This document shows positions 34,592 to 41,683 of a stretch of DNA of 41,683 nucleotides, piece by piece. The notes under the pieces are model-generated. The model searched no databases, was not told where the DNA came from, and saw nothing but the letters and a program-made list of their open reading frames with translations. Location of the stretch: assembly GCA_027451625.1 (NCBI GenBank), contig DAIDIY010000014.1, forward strand, positions 1 through 41,683, given 5' to 3'. Numbering within the stretch: position 1 is the stretch's first letter; every line of letters starts with the position of its first letter. Origin of the DNA: Candidatus Daviesbacteria bacterium. GTDB lineage: Bacteria > Patescibacteriota > Microgenomatia > Daviesbacterales > UBA10151. The translations under genes were made by a program, and so were the position numbers.

Positions 34592-35095
34592 ATGTCAAAG
34601 ATTGAATCTTCTCTAGCAGATTCGAAAATAGTTCTACCTTATACAGCACCTATTGTATGCGACAATAGTGATATTTATGTTTTAGGGAGAAGAGCTGAAT
34701 TATTTTCTATAGGAATTAATCCATTCAGGAGAGTGGATGAAGAATCTATATGTAAAGCAATCGTTGACCCTATAGAAAGTGGTGAGGTTAAAAAGGTGAT
34801 AGAATCAATTTTGAACATGGAGAAGGGGCACTCTCGTTGGGGTATCCAAGCAGAACTACCTACACATCCAGTTCTTATTAAAGGAAGCGGAATGAGACCC
34901 TCAATCATTGTTGTCCGTAGATTCTCGAATGGAGATAGAAGTGATCCTAGATTAGGTTTACAATTATCTTTTGAAGGTAGTGAAATCACAGGTGGAGAAC
35001 CTAGTAAAATAGCGCGCGTATATCTTACGGCTTATACTTCAGATTCAATAAGGCTCCCAATAAGCCGGCTTGATCACCAAGGGTTGCTAAGATAA
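34592..35095 (+). CDS. Unknown soluble protein overlapping the ROK kinase gene
   Basis: A 167-residue cytoplasmic-looking protein with no membrane helix or recognised motif. It contains SIGINPFRRVDEESICKAIVDPIESGEVKKVIESIL, a helical part, and a beta-rich C-terminal half (PSIIVVRRFSNGDRSDPRLGL, ARVYLTAYTSD). A textbook promoter and a start codon at the transcription start support a real gene. Its last 71 bases lie antisense to the 3' end of the ROK kinase gene. I do not propose a function. Confidence 0.65.
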   Translation: MSKIESSLADSKIVLPYTAPIVCDNSDIYVLGRRAELFSIGINPFRRVDEESICKAIVDPIESGEVKKVIESILNMEKGHSRWGIQAELPTHPVLIKGSGMRPSIIVVRRFSNGDRSDPRLGLQLSFEGSEITGGEPSKIARVYLTAYTSDSIRLPISRLDHQGLLR

Positions 35096-35825
35096 TTTTT
35101 GGTAGATGAGGAAAAAACGATCCTGTTTGGATAAAGTCTTGATTTAAAAGCTGAAGCGGAATAAACTTACTTACTCCTCCTCCTAAAATTATTACTTCAG
35201 GTGACCAAAACGCAACCATATTTGTAAGTCCTACAGCTAAGTCGTGACATATTTCTCGCCAAATTGCAGGATTATTTATCTGTGAGGCTTCTTGATTAAA
35301 TCGTTCGACAATGGATTCCCCGGAAACTTTTGATTCAAGATCGTGTCCTTTATCAATTATTTGATGTCCGGGCTCGAATCCAAGGCTTGCCCTATCGATT
35401 TTCTGGTCTGTCACTCTAGCTCCTCCGGCTCCTGTACCTATAGAGAGATAACCAACTATAGATGACTCCTTACCAGCTCCGAATACTGCTTCTCCTAATC
35501 CCTCCAATGCTGCGTCATTTTCTAAAATAACAGGGGAATGGAATAATTCTTCCAGTTTATCTTTTAAAGGTTGATTATTCCATGAGGAAAGATTCGGAGA
35601 GTTAAGCAGTTTTTCATTTGAGCTATTAAATAAGCCAGCTACAGCACCGCTTACTCTCAAGATAGGTCTGCCATTTAATATAACCGATACTTTATCTGAA
35701 AGAAGAGTAAGTTCTTGGTCTAAATCATCACTTGTTTTAAAAGTCTCAATATCGCCAAGTGTTTTACCGTCTTCTGATATGGATATTCGTGTATTAGTAC
35801 CTCCTATATCAAAAACTAAATCCAT
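35025..35825 (-). CDS. ROK family sugar kinase (glucokinase-like)
   Basis: ROK-family protein, 266 residues, likely phosphorylating glucose or another hexose with ATP. The ATP-binding opening LVFDIGGTNTRISI, the catalytic-base segment ILENDAALEGLGEAVFGAG (Asp in END), GYLSIGTGAGGARV and the segment GFEPGHQIID are present; the C-terminus ends GDQAGLLGALL as in the family. The CxCGxxGC zinc motif of many ROK proteins is absent, which shortens the protein. There is no DNA-binding N-terminus, so it is a kinase rather than a repressor. Its promoter shares a 13-base motif with zwf. Its gene lies beside the oxidative pentose phosphate genes. Confidence 0.9.
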   Translation of the reverse strand: MDLVFDIGGTNTRISISEDGKTLGDIETFKTSDDLDQELTLLSDKVSVILNGRPILRVSGAVAGLFNSSNEKLLNSPNLSSWNNQPLKDKLEELFHSPVILENDAALEGLGEAVFGAGKESSIVGYLSIGTGAGGARVTDQKIDRASLGFEPGHQIIDKGHDLESKVSGESIVERFNQEASQINNPAIWREICHDLAVGLTNMVAFWSPEVIILGGGVSKFIPLQLLNQDFIQTGSFFPHLPKIILATLGDQAGLLGALLNLKYKP

Positions 35826-35832
35826 AATAAAT

Positions 35833-35845
35833 ATTATAACCTAAA
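35833..35845 (-). promoter_or_regulatory. ROK kinase promoter element shared with zwf
   Basis: On the minus strand TTTAGGTTATAAT, with TATAAT as the -10 box (35833-35838), seven bases before the ATG at 35825. The same 13 bases precede zwf (39350-39362). No convincing -35 box was seen here. Confidence 0.55.
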
Positions 35846-35974
35846 TTAAAGTTAAATTTGCTCCTTGTTTTTGTAATTTAAATTATTACACTATATACAT
35901 TAATATATCACTTGGCTTTGTAAATGGTTAAATATATATTGAGTTATGCACTAGTGTTTTTTGATAGATAGTCT

Positions 35975-36838
35975 ATGAAACCATTGAATCTTACCACTAA
36001 AATTTTTCTTGATGGAGGTGATCCTCAAGAGACCAGAGAAGCAATAAGTCTTTTAGGCTTTTTGGACGGACAAACAACTAATCCAACACTAATTTCCAAG
36101 AATCCTCAAGCCCAAGAAAGACTATTAAGAGGTGAAAAGTTTTCTGAAGAGGAGATTTATGACTTTTATCGTCAGGTGGTTTCCGAAATTTCATCTTTAA
36201 TACCTCAAGGATCTATATCAATAGAAGTCTATGCTGATTTGGAAACTTCTGCCGAAGAAATGTTTAATCAAGGTAAGAAGATGAACCAGTGGATTAATAA
36301 TGCATGGATAAAATATCCAACAACGCATAAAGGTTTAGAAGCAGCTCAAAAATCTGTTTCTGAAGGACTGAGAGTAAACTTGACTTTAACATTTACTCAA
36401 GAGCAGGCTGCTGCAGTATATGGAGCTACTAAAGGTGTAGTAGGAGAAGGAGCTTTTGTCTCTCCATTTGTAGGAAGAATTGAAGATCAAGGTTTGAATG
36501 GTATGAGTCTTATAGACAACATTATGACTATGTATCGAAATGGAGATCACCATGTAAAAGTGTTGGTAGCGAGTGTGCGCTCTTTAGAGCATTTTTTATA
36601 CTCAATAAAATTAGGTGCTGATATAATTACCTCTCCAATGAAAATACTAAGAGAATGGGTTGAGGGAGGAATGATCATCCCCGATGATAATTTTTTTTAT
36701 TCTCCCAATAATTTAAAAGATATTCCTTACTTAGATTTAGATATAACTCGAAATTGGGAGGAGTTTAATGTAAATTCGGATTTAACGGTCAAAGGTATTG
36801 AAAAATTTGCTCAGGATTGGAACAGCTTAATTAAATAG
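35975..36838 (+). CDS. tal: Transaldolase
   Basis: Transfers dihydroxyacetone units in the non-oxidative pentose phosphate pathway; 287 residues. Family signatures: KIFLDGGDPQETREA, DGQTTNPTLI, the Schiff-base Lys in WIKYPTTHKGLEA, NLTLTFTQEQAAAVYGA, SPFVGRIEDQG and VLVASVRSLEH. It is longer than the 215-residue fructose-6-phosphate aldolase type and shorter than the TalB type. TTGAGT (35939) lies 36 bases before the start, but the -10 region is weak. It stands 64 bases upstream of the 6-phosphogluconate dehydrogenase gene on the same strand, so the two may be co-transcribed. Confidence 0.92.
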   Translation: MKPLNLTTKIFLDGGDPQETREAISLLGFLDGQTTNPTLISKNPQAQERLLRGEKFSEEEIYDFYRQVVSEISSLIPQGSISIEVYADLETSAEEMFNQGKKMNQWINNAWIKYPTTHKGLEAAQKSVSEGLRVNLTLTFTQEQAAAVYGATKGVVGEGAFVSPFVGRIEDQGLNGMSLIDNIMTMYRNGDHHVKVLVASVRSLEHFLYSIKLGADIITSPMKILREWVEGGMIIPDDNFFYSPNNLKDIPYLDLDITRNWEEFNVNSDLTVKGIEKFAQDWNSLIK

Positions 36839-36902
36839 TTAAGTATCTCTAAAGTAGGCTTTTTTAATAACTTTAGATAAGACTTATTTACAAGTATAAA
36901 AG

Positions 36903-37811
36903 ATGAAACTAGGTTATATAGGATTAGGTAAAATGGGTAAAAATATGGTTTTAAGACTTCATGAGAAGGGGATTGAAGTTGTCGCTTGGAATAGGTCCAT
37001 AGAACCCCGTATGGAAGTAGCTAGAGTTGGCGTATCTACTGTAGAATCGATTGAAGAGTTAGTAAAAAGATTAGAAAAACCACGAATAATTTGGTTAATG
37101 TTAACGGCAGGTGATACAACAGATGAATATATTGATATTTTGGAAGGCCTACTTTCTCCTGGAGATTTAATAATTGATGGCGGTAATTCTTTTTATAAAG
37201 ATACATTAAGAAGAAGAGAATTATTGTATAAAAAAAGAATTCGTTTTATGGATATTGGAACTTCTGGAGGACCTGATGGGGCAAGAAATGGGGCTTGCTT
37301 AATGATAGGTGGGGATAAAGAAGATTTTCAAAAAGTGCTGCCAATAATAGAAGCTGTTGCTGCCCCAAAAGCATTTGGATATTTCGGTCCGTTAGGTGCG
37401 GGACATTTTGCGAAGATGGTTCATAATGGTATAGAGTACGGTATGATGGAGGCAATTGGTGAGGGAGCTGCGATTTTAAAAGAATCTGGATTTGAATTAG
37501 ATTTACCTGAAATATTTCGAGTATATAATAACCACTCAGTGATTGTTTCCAGACTTGTTGGTTGGGCTAATGAAGCTTTGGAAGAAGACCCTAACCTAGA
37601 TGATATTTCTCCTGTAATAGGACATACAGGTGAGGGAGAATGGACAATCCAAACTGCTGACGAGGAAGGGTTATCGGTTCCTGTAATTAGAGATTCTTTT
37701 TTAGTTAGAGTTAATTCGGAGGATGAATCTAAAAATCCTAAAGTGGTATTTCGTAATAAGGTAATATCGGCGATGAGAGGAAAATTTGGACATCATCTAG
37801 TAAAAAAGTGA
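36903..37811 (+). CDS. gnd: 6-phosphogluconate dehydrogenase, decarboxylating, short form
   Basis: Converts 6-phosphogluconate to ribulose 5-phosphate. It is 302 residues, the short form without the long C-terminal domain of the E. coli enzyme (about 468). The coenzyme fold opens LGYIGLGKMGKNMVLRLHEKG, and WNRS at the end of the second strand has the Asn-Arg typical of NADP-type enzymes. The substrate segments GGNSFYKDT, DIGTSGGPDGARNGACLMIGG, the catalytic Lys region FAKMVHNGIEYG, and HTGEGEWT are present. It follows tal on the plus strand and is convergent with zwf, which makes its substrate's precursor. Confidence 0.95.
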   Translation: MKLGYIGLGKMGKNMVLRLHEKGIEVVAWNRSIEPRMEVARVGVSTVESIEELVKRLEKPRIIWLMLTAGDTTDEYIDILEGLLSPGDLIIDGGNSFYKDTLRRRELLYKKRIRFMDIGTSGGPDGARNGACLMIGGDKEDFQKVLPIIEAVAAPKAFGYFGPLGAGHFAKMVHNGIEYGMMEAIGEGAAILKESGFELDLPEIFRVYNNHSVIVSRLVGWANEALEEDPNLDDISPVIGHTGEGEWTIQTADEEGLSVPVIRDSFLVRVNSEDESKNPKVVFRNKVISAMRGKFGHHLVKK

Positions 37812-37896
37812 ATTTAGTGCAGATTAGTTTATAAAGATACTGTACGATTATTCTCACCTATTATTTTTATTAAATTATGAGATTTGATATTCATCT

Positions 37897-39339
37897 CTAA
37901 ACAGCACAAAAAACGTTTGAAGGAATTAACCAGCAATGATTTTCCCTAGCAATCATTTCATCGGCTTCCCTTGGACCGTATGTTCCTGGTTGATAAATGG
38001 CAGGTTTTTTATGCTCTGCTTCTAATTGGTCTATAAATTTCCATTCAGCTTCAATCTCTTCAGAATCATTAAAGAAGGTAGCATCTCCGCGGATCGCATC
38101 CACAATTAATCTCTCGTAGGGATCTGGTAGCTCTGAAATATTAGTTTTGTAGCAAAATTGCATGAAGGTAGGTTCTAATTCAAGACTGTGTCCAGGAATT
38201 TTAGATAGTATCTGCAATCCAATACCTTCATTGGGTTGAATACGATAAGTTAAAATATTTGGTTCGTTACCACATTTTAGATGAGAAAATAATCTATTAG
38301 TTGGATTCTTAAAGATAATCGATATCTCAGTAGTAGTCTGAGTTAGTTTTTTGCCTCCTCGGACAAAAATAGGTACTCCTTTAAATCTTTCATTTTGTAC
38401 TTCAGTCTTAAAAGTAAAAAAAGTATCTGTTTGTGAGTTCGGTTTAACATGTTCTTCACGTTGATAACCACTATACTGTCCTAAGACTAAACTTTTAGGA
38501 TAAGCTTTAAGTGAGTGCAGTACCTGAATTCTTTTAGCAGTAACTTCTCGATTAGTGAACTCACTCGGTGCATCCATTGTTGCAAAAGTAATCATTTGCA
38601 AAAGATGATTTTGACCGACATCCTTTAGTGCACCGACTGAATCATAATATCCGCCACGTTTACCAATCCCAAAATCTTCTAATGCAGTAATTTCGATATG
38701 ATCTATATAATTCCTATTCATTACTGGCTCAAATAAGCCATTACCAAAACGGAATGCTAAGATATTTTGTAAAGTTTCTTTTCCTAGATAATGATCAAGC
38801 CTATATATTTGATCTTCACGAAAGAATTTAGTAAATAGGCCGTTTAGTTCAATAGCTGAACGAAGGTTTGTACCTATAGGTTTTTCTATCATGATGCGTG
38901 TCCAACCTTCATTTTCACTACTTAAACCGCTTTGATCCAAACATTTAAAAATCTCCGCATATAAATGAGGATATGTAGCGAGATAAAAAATTTTATTATG
39001 GCTATTTGATCCCTGACGAGATAATGTATGAAGAAAGTTTTTAAGTTTAGGATAAAATGTTGGATCTTCAATGTGACCATCAAGATAATAGAACGTTCTT
39101 TGAAGTTTCCTTAATATTTTTTCATCAATAGGGTGTTGGTGGTGCTTGTTTTCAGAATGTAGAGTTTGAGATAAAAATTTATCGAATTCTTCTTTGCTTT
39201 TTGGGGATCGGGCAATCCCGATAATTGAAGTATTCTCCGGAAGTAATCCCTTTGAACAAATATCATAAAGAGCTGGAATTAATTTTAATTGAGCTAAATT
39301 AGATGTAATGCCAAAGATAATTAAAGTGAAAGAATCCAT
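37897..39339 (-). CDS. zwf: Glucose-6-phosphate 1-dehydrogenase
   Basis: First enzyme of the oxidative pentose phosphate pathway, oxidising G6P to the lactone with NAD(P)+; 480 residues, full length. The substrate site YRLDHYLGKE, the segment MIEKPIGTNL and VGQNHLLQM are diagnostic. The coenzyme fingerprint near the start reads FGITSNLAQLKLIPALY, where most family members have G-A-S/T-G-D-L-A, so the second Gly and the Asp are replaced by Ser and Asn; coenzyme preference may be affected. It is divergent from the DUF2795 gene and convergent with gnd. A TATAAT box in a motif shared with the ROK kinase lies ten bases before the ATG. Confidence 0.96.
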   Translation of the reverse strand: MDSFTLIIFGITSNLAQLKLIPALYDICSKGLLPENTSIIGIARSPKSKEEFDKFLSQTLHSENKHHQHPIDEKILRKLQRTFYYLDGHIEDPTFYPKLKNFLHTLSRQGSNSHNKIFYLATYPHLYAEIFKCLDQSGLSSENEGWTRIMIEKPIGTNLRSAIELNGLFTKFFREDQIYRLDHYLGKETLQNILAFRFGNGLFEPVMNRNYIDHIEITALEDFGIGKRGGYYDSVGALKDVGQNHLLQMITFATMDAPSEFTNREVTAKRIQVLHSLKAYPKSLVLGQYSGYQREEHVKPNSQTDTFFTFKTEVQNERFKGVPIFVRGGKKLTQTTTEISIIFKNPTNRLFSHLKCGNEPNILTYRIQPNEGIGLQILSKIPGHSLELEPTFMQFCYKTNISELPDPYERLIVDAIRGDATFFNDSEEIEAEWKFIDQLEAEHKKPAIYQPGTYGPREADEMIARENHCWLIPSNVFCAV

Positions 39340-39349
39340 CTACCCCTCG

Positions 39350-39362
39350 ATTATAACCTAAA
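39350..39362 (-). promoter_or_regulatory. zwf promoter element shared with ROK kinase
   Basis: On the minus strand TTTAGGTTATAAT, -10 box TATAAT (39350-39355). CTGAAA lies 17 bases upstream of it as a possible -35 box. GAGGGG between the -10 box and the ATG could act as a ribosome site but overlaps the likely transcription start. Confidence 0.6.
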
Positions 39363-39482
39363 CTTAGATTTTTTTCAGTATCTTTGTGTCTAAAAATATT
39401 CAGTTTTTAACAATTTTCTTATGAAATAATCAACTTTTGTTTACTTAGCTTTGTAAAAATAAGGACGAAAGGAGGAAAAAAC

Positions 39483-39704
39483 ATGGATGATAATTCTAAT
39501 GACATAAATCAAAGCATGGTTAATCCTGTGCAGGTTCAGAAATTTTTATCAGGAGTAAATTATCCGGTGAGTAAAGAAGACTTAATTAGAAAAGCAAAAG
39601 AAGAAGGAGCTGATGAGAATGTCATAAAGACATTAGAAGATATACAGCAAGAGGAGTTTAACTCTCCTGCAGATGTCTCAGAAGCGATTGGAAAAATAGA
39701 ATAA
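39483..39704 (+). CDS. DUF2795 family small protein
   Basis: A 73-residue acidic protein. The family pattern is clear: VQKFLSGVNYPVSKEDLIRKAKEEGADENVIKTLEDI followed by FNSPADVSEAIGKI. DUF2795 proteins are small helical proteins of unknown function that are common in CPR and Actinobacteria. A strong ribosome site GGAGG (39471-39475) lies seven bases before the ATG, unlike most genes here, so it is likely well expressed. The direct repeat of the family sequence to nucleic-acid binding is unproven. Confidence 0.88.
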   Translation: MDDNSNDINQSMVNPVQVQKFLSGVNYPVSKEDLIRKAKEEGADENVIKTLEDIQQEEFNSPADVSEAIGKIE

Positions 39705-39783
39705 TCACAGGTAGACATCTTTTTTTAAATATCAAAGAGTGATATTTGATATACAGTGGATGGTTAATAACTATCCACTGTAT
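39671..39783 (+). terminator. Hairpin cluster after the DUF2795 gene
   Basis: Three inverted repeats follow each other. AGATGTCT near the end of the DUF2795 gene can pair with AGACATCT (about 39713-39720), followed by seven T, but the loop is long. ATATCAAA/TTTGATAT (39729-39736 with 39745-39752) is an 8-base-pair hairpin. The strongest is a 15-base-pair stem (39751-39765 with 39769-39783, one G-T pair, 3-base loop) without a T run. They probably end or stabilise the DUF2795 mRNA; the last could instead be an operator for pgi. Confidence 0.5.
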
Positions 39784-39835
39784 GAAATCCTTAATTTACT
39801 AATAAGATTGCATTGGATTTAAACTTAAACTTAAA

Positions 39836-39864
39836 TTGACCAAGGGGTAATTTTATGTCAAACT
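39836..39864 (+). promoter_or_regulatory. Possible pgi promoter
   Basis: TTGACC (39836-39841) and, after 17 bases, a weak -10 CAAACT (39859-39864), six bases before the ATG at 39871. The -35 box is good; the -10 box matches the consensus in only three positions. The spacing to the ATG is the same as in the better leaderless promoters of the window. Confidence 0.4.
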
Positions 39865-39870
39865 ACGTTT

Positions 39871-41232
39871 ATGATGAAATTCTCTTTAGACAATTCAAAT
39901 GTTCCTGTAAATAATCTTCAAGATACGGCTCGTACTTTAATCCCTTATTTAAATCGCTTACAACAAGTAATGGAAGTGAAAAATTATGAGACTGACGAAA
40001 GTTCACTTAATTTACCATTTGATGAGAATCTTTTAGCAGAAGTAATCTCTTTGAAGGAGAGAAAAGTAAATTCTAACTTAAAATATGTTATTGATGTGGG
40101 GATAGGAGGCTCTAATTTAGGTACTAAAGCAATTTATGATGCTACATGGGGAGCTTTTGATGCTCTTCAACCGGCGAGATCCCCAAAAATTATATTTTGT
40201 GATACTACAGATCCTGAATTTATATATTTTTTAAACAGATTTTTAGACAATAATATCTCCACTCCCGAAGAAATTATAATTAATGGAATCAGTAAATCGG
40301 GAACTACAACTGAAACAGTTTTTAATTTAGAGATGATCATAAAAACTCTTTTTAAGAAATCTTCAGAATATATTAATAGATTAGTAATTACTACTGACGA
40401 AAATTCAAAAATGTGGGAGAGAGCACATAATTTAAATATAGATATGCTCTCTATCCCCAAAATAGTAGGAGGCAGATACTCAGTATTCTCAGCGGTTGGA
40501 CTTTTCCCACTCGCATGTGGAGGTGTTGATATACGAACTCTTCTTGATGGTGCTAGAAGTATTTGTAAGCAACTTCTTCAATCAGATGTGCTACAGATAT
40601 CACCGTTGATGTCTTCTGTGGTTTTATATCTACAAAACAAACAGGGTAAGAACATTCATGATAGCTTTTTCTTTCATCCAGAATTAGAATCAGTGGGTAA
40701 GTGGTATCGTCAACTAACTGGCGAGAGCCTTGGGAAAGAGAAAGACTTAGATGGTAAAGAAGTTCATGCCGGAATTACCCCTACCATCTCTGTAGGGTCT
40801 ACTGATCTGCATTCCGTAGCTCAGCTCTATTTAGGAGGACCTACGGACAAGATAACGACTTTTATCTACTCAAGAAAACCAAGATTCGATTTAACATTAA
40901 CGAACTTTGATTTAGAGGGAAAAAATTTAGATAAAGAAAAAATTTTTATTGAATTAATTCCATCTCTTGAAGGTAAAAAAACTTCTGAAATTATGAATGC
41001 CATATTCGAAGGTACAAAAAATACTTATCAAAATCATAAGTTGCCATTTATGGAGATTTCATTAGAAGACCTATCGACACAATCTTTAGGAGAATTTTTA
41101 CAATTTAAAATGGTAGAGATGATGTTTTTGGGTAAACTTTTGAATATTAATACATTTGACCAGCCAAATGTAGAAGACTACAAAATAGAAACAAAAAAGA
41201 TATTGGAACAAAACATTGCTTTCATAGAATAG
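39871..41232 (+). CDS. pgi: Glucose-6-phosphate isomerase
   Basis: Interconverts G6P and fructose 6-phosphate; 453 residues, the bacterial length of the shorter Bacillus-like type. VIDVGIGGSNLGTKAIYDA, the phosphate-binding INGISKSGTTTET, and GGRYSVFSAVGLFPLA are diagnostic; the catalytic Glu is in the loop around FHPELESVGKWYRQL and the His in STDLHSVAQLYLGGP. A second in-frame ATG follows immediately at 39874. It completes the G6P branch point with zwf in the same cluster. Confidence 0.97.
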   Translation: MMKFSLDNSNVPVNNLQDTARTLIPYLNRLQQVMEVKNYETDESSLNLPFDENLLAEVISLKERKVNSNLKYVIDVGIGGSNLGTKAIYDATWGAFDALQPARSPKIIFCDTTDPEFIYFLNRFLDNNISTPEEIIINGISKSGTTTETVFNLEMIIKTLFKKSSEYINRLVITTDENSKMWERAHNLNIDMLSIPKIVGGRYSVFSAVGLFPLACGGVDIRTLLDGARSICKQLLQSDVLQISPLMSSVVLYLQNKQGKNIHDSFFFHPELESVGKWYRQLTGESLGKEKDLDGKEVHAGITPTISVGSTDLHSVAQLYLGGPTDKITTFIYSRKPRFDLTLTNFDLEGKNLDKEKIFIELIPSLEGKKTSEIMNAIFEGTKNTYQNHKLPFMEISLEDLSTQSLGEFLQFKMVEMMFLGKLLNINTFDQPNVEDYKIETKKILEQNIAFIE

Positions 41233-41403
41233 AAAAATTAACGCTAGGCTCGAAAGTCTAATTGAAGTCATATAGAAAGAAGGATTTTAGGACTTTGGAA
41301 TGGGTAAAGAATTAAGTATCCAGCTTCAGCATGGAATAAGTCATGACCTTTTTTATTAAGTTCTGATAATGACAGAGATATTCCTTGTGGATAATTTTTA
41401 CAG

Positions 41404-41474
41404 CAGGGGTGCACGGACTCGAACCGCGAAAAGCAGTTTTGGAGACTGCTGTGATGCCATTTCACCACACCCCT
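41404..41474 (-). tRNA. tRNA-Trp (anticodon CCA)
   Basis: Complete cloverleaf on the minus strand: acceptor AGGGGTG with CACCCCT, D stem GTGA/TCAC, anticodon stem GCAGT/ACTGC with loop CTCCAAA (anticodon CCA), T-loop GTTCGAGTC, discriminator G. CCA is not encoded at the 3' end. It is alone, between pgi and the anchored protein at the window edge. Confidence 0.96.
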
Positions 41475-41566
41475 AGAAGTTTTTACCCTTAGTTTATTTT
41501 AAAGAGACCTCCTGAATTATAAATGAAAAATGTCCAGTAGTAAAATTCAAAATACTTGTTTTGATA

Positions 41567-41595
41567 TTGACTTGTAAGTCTTGATATATCAAGAT
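41567..41595 (+). promoter_or_regulatory. Promoter with overlapping palindrome, for the partial gene at the window end
   Basis: TTGACT (41567-41572), 17-base spacer, CAAGAT (41590-41595), seven bases before the ATG at 41603. A perfect 14-base palindrome CTTGATATATCAAG (41580-41593) covers the end of the spacer and most of the -10 box, as at 34565-34586. Confidence 0.6.
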
Positions 41596-41602
41596 AAATT
41601 AG

Positions 41603-41683
41603 ATGGGAACTAGGGGATTTGGATCAATATTGGTATTAATATTGCTTTTGATAGGACTCGTGGCAGGTGTATTTTTGATACAG
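41603..41683 (+). CDS. Start of an exported/anchored protein, cut by window edge
   Basis: Twenty-seven codons before the window ends. The translation is a short basic start (MGTRGF) followed by a hydrophobic helix (SILVLILLLIGLVAGVFLIQ), the kind of N-terminal anchor that begins many surface proteins in this genome. The frame is open to the last base. A promoter with the same leaderless spacing lies directly upstream, which supports a real gene. Nothing can be said about function. Confidence 0.6.
   Translation, partial: MGTRGFGSILVLILLLIGLVAGVFLIQ

Noticed and set aside
39855-39914. A 19-codon upstream reading frame starting before pgi and overlapping it
   Set aside because: It would start between the -35 box and the expected transcription start of pgi, has no ribosome site, and its codons look random.
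41268-41468. A 66-codon minus-strand frame near the window end
   Set aside because: It runs through the tRNA-Trp gene and has no protein-like composition.

Overview
The window reads as a chromosomal segment of an AT-rich, compact bacterial genome of the Candidate Phyla Radiation (Patescibacteria), most likely the Microgenomates side. This is an inference from gene content and style, because no 16S rRNA is present. The signs are many short signal- or membrane-anchored proteins with Thr/Pro linkers, a sortase, a dockerin-like protein, a stand-alone flippase-like protein, a DUF2795 protein, a small cell-wall set (MreB, class A PBP) and very short intergenic gaps. TGA is used as a normal stop (for example at the ends of the WecG-like and 6-phosphogluconate dehydrogenase genes), so recoding of TGA can be excluded. 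No CRISPR array, prophage or insertion sequence was seen.

Layout. 1-5693 (minus): a divergent F-type ATPase operon in the order c-like anchor, b, delta, alpha, gamma, beta (beta is cut by the window edge). 5694-12636 (plus): leuS, a SprT-like metalloprotease, a 595-base non-coding stretch with RNA-like structure, argS and a membrane-anchored metallophosphoesterase. 12640-15531 (plus): ndk, then a tRNA-Pro/tRNA-Arg/sortase unit, then a PEGA/beta-propeller protein. 15544-17720 (minus): mreB and a GT4 glycosyltransferase. 17910-24272: WecG-like glycosyltransferase, HTH protein, rplJ-rplL with an L10-leader-like element, PlsC-like acyltransferase, dockerin protein, flippase-like protein and an unknown protein. 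24294-28993 (minus): secE-nusG-rplK-rplA and a class A PBP. 29210-33249 (minus): two glycoside hydrolases around an EamA transporter, plus an unknown anchored protein. 33369-35095: small surface or unknown proteins. 35025-41232: a glucose-6-phosphate cluster (ROK sugar kinase, transaldolase, 6-phosphogluconate dehydrogenase, G6P dehydrogenase, G6P isomerase). 41404-41683: tRNA-Trp and the start of another anchored protein.

How it fits together. GH1 and the second hydrolase could release sugars. The ROK kinase would phosphorylate them, and Pgi, Zwf, Gnd and Tal would route G6P into glycolysis or NADPH plus pentoses. PlsC, the glycosyltransferases, the flippase-like protein, MreB, PBP and sortase make up envelope functions.

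The most unusual item is the F-type ATPase operon. It has no a subunit in the window. Its c-like protein carries a secreted beta-rich domain and has no carboxylate in the second membrane helix. Its alpha subunit lacks the usual delta-docking N-terminus. The catalytic residues of alpha and beta look intact, which suggests an F1-like ATPase on a non-canonical, possibly non-ion-translocating, membrane part. A second theme is transcription: many genes have a sigma70-type promoter placed so that the start codon lies 35-37 bases after the start of the -35 box, which implies leaderless mRNAs.
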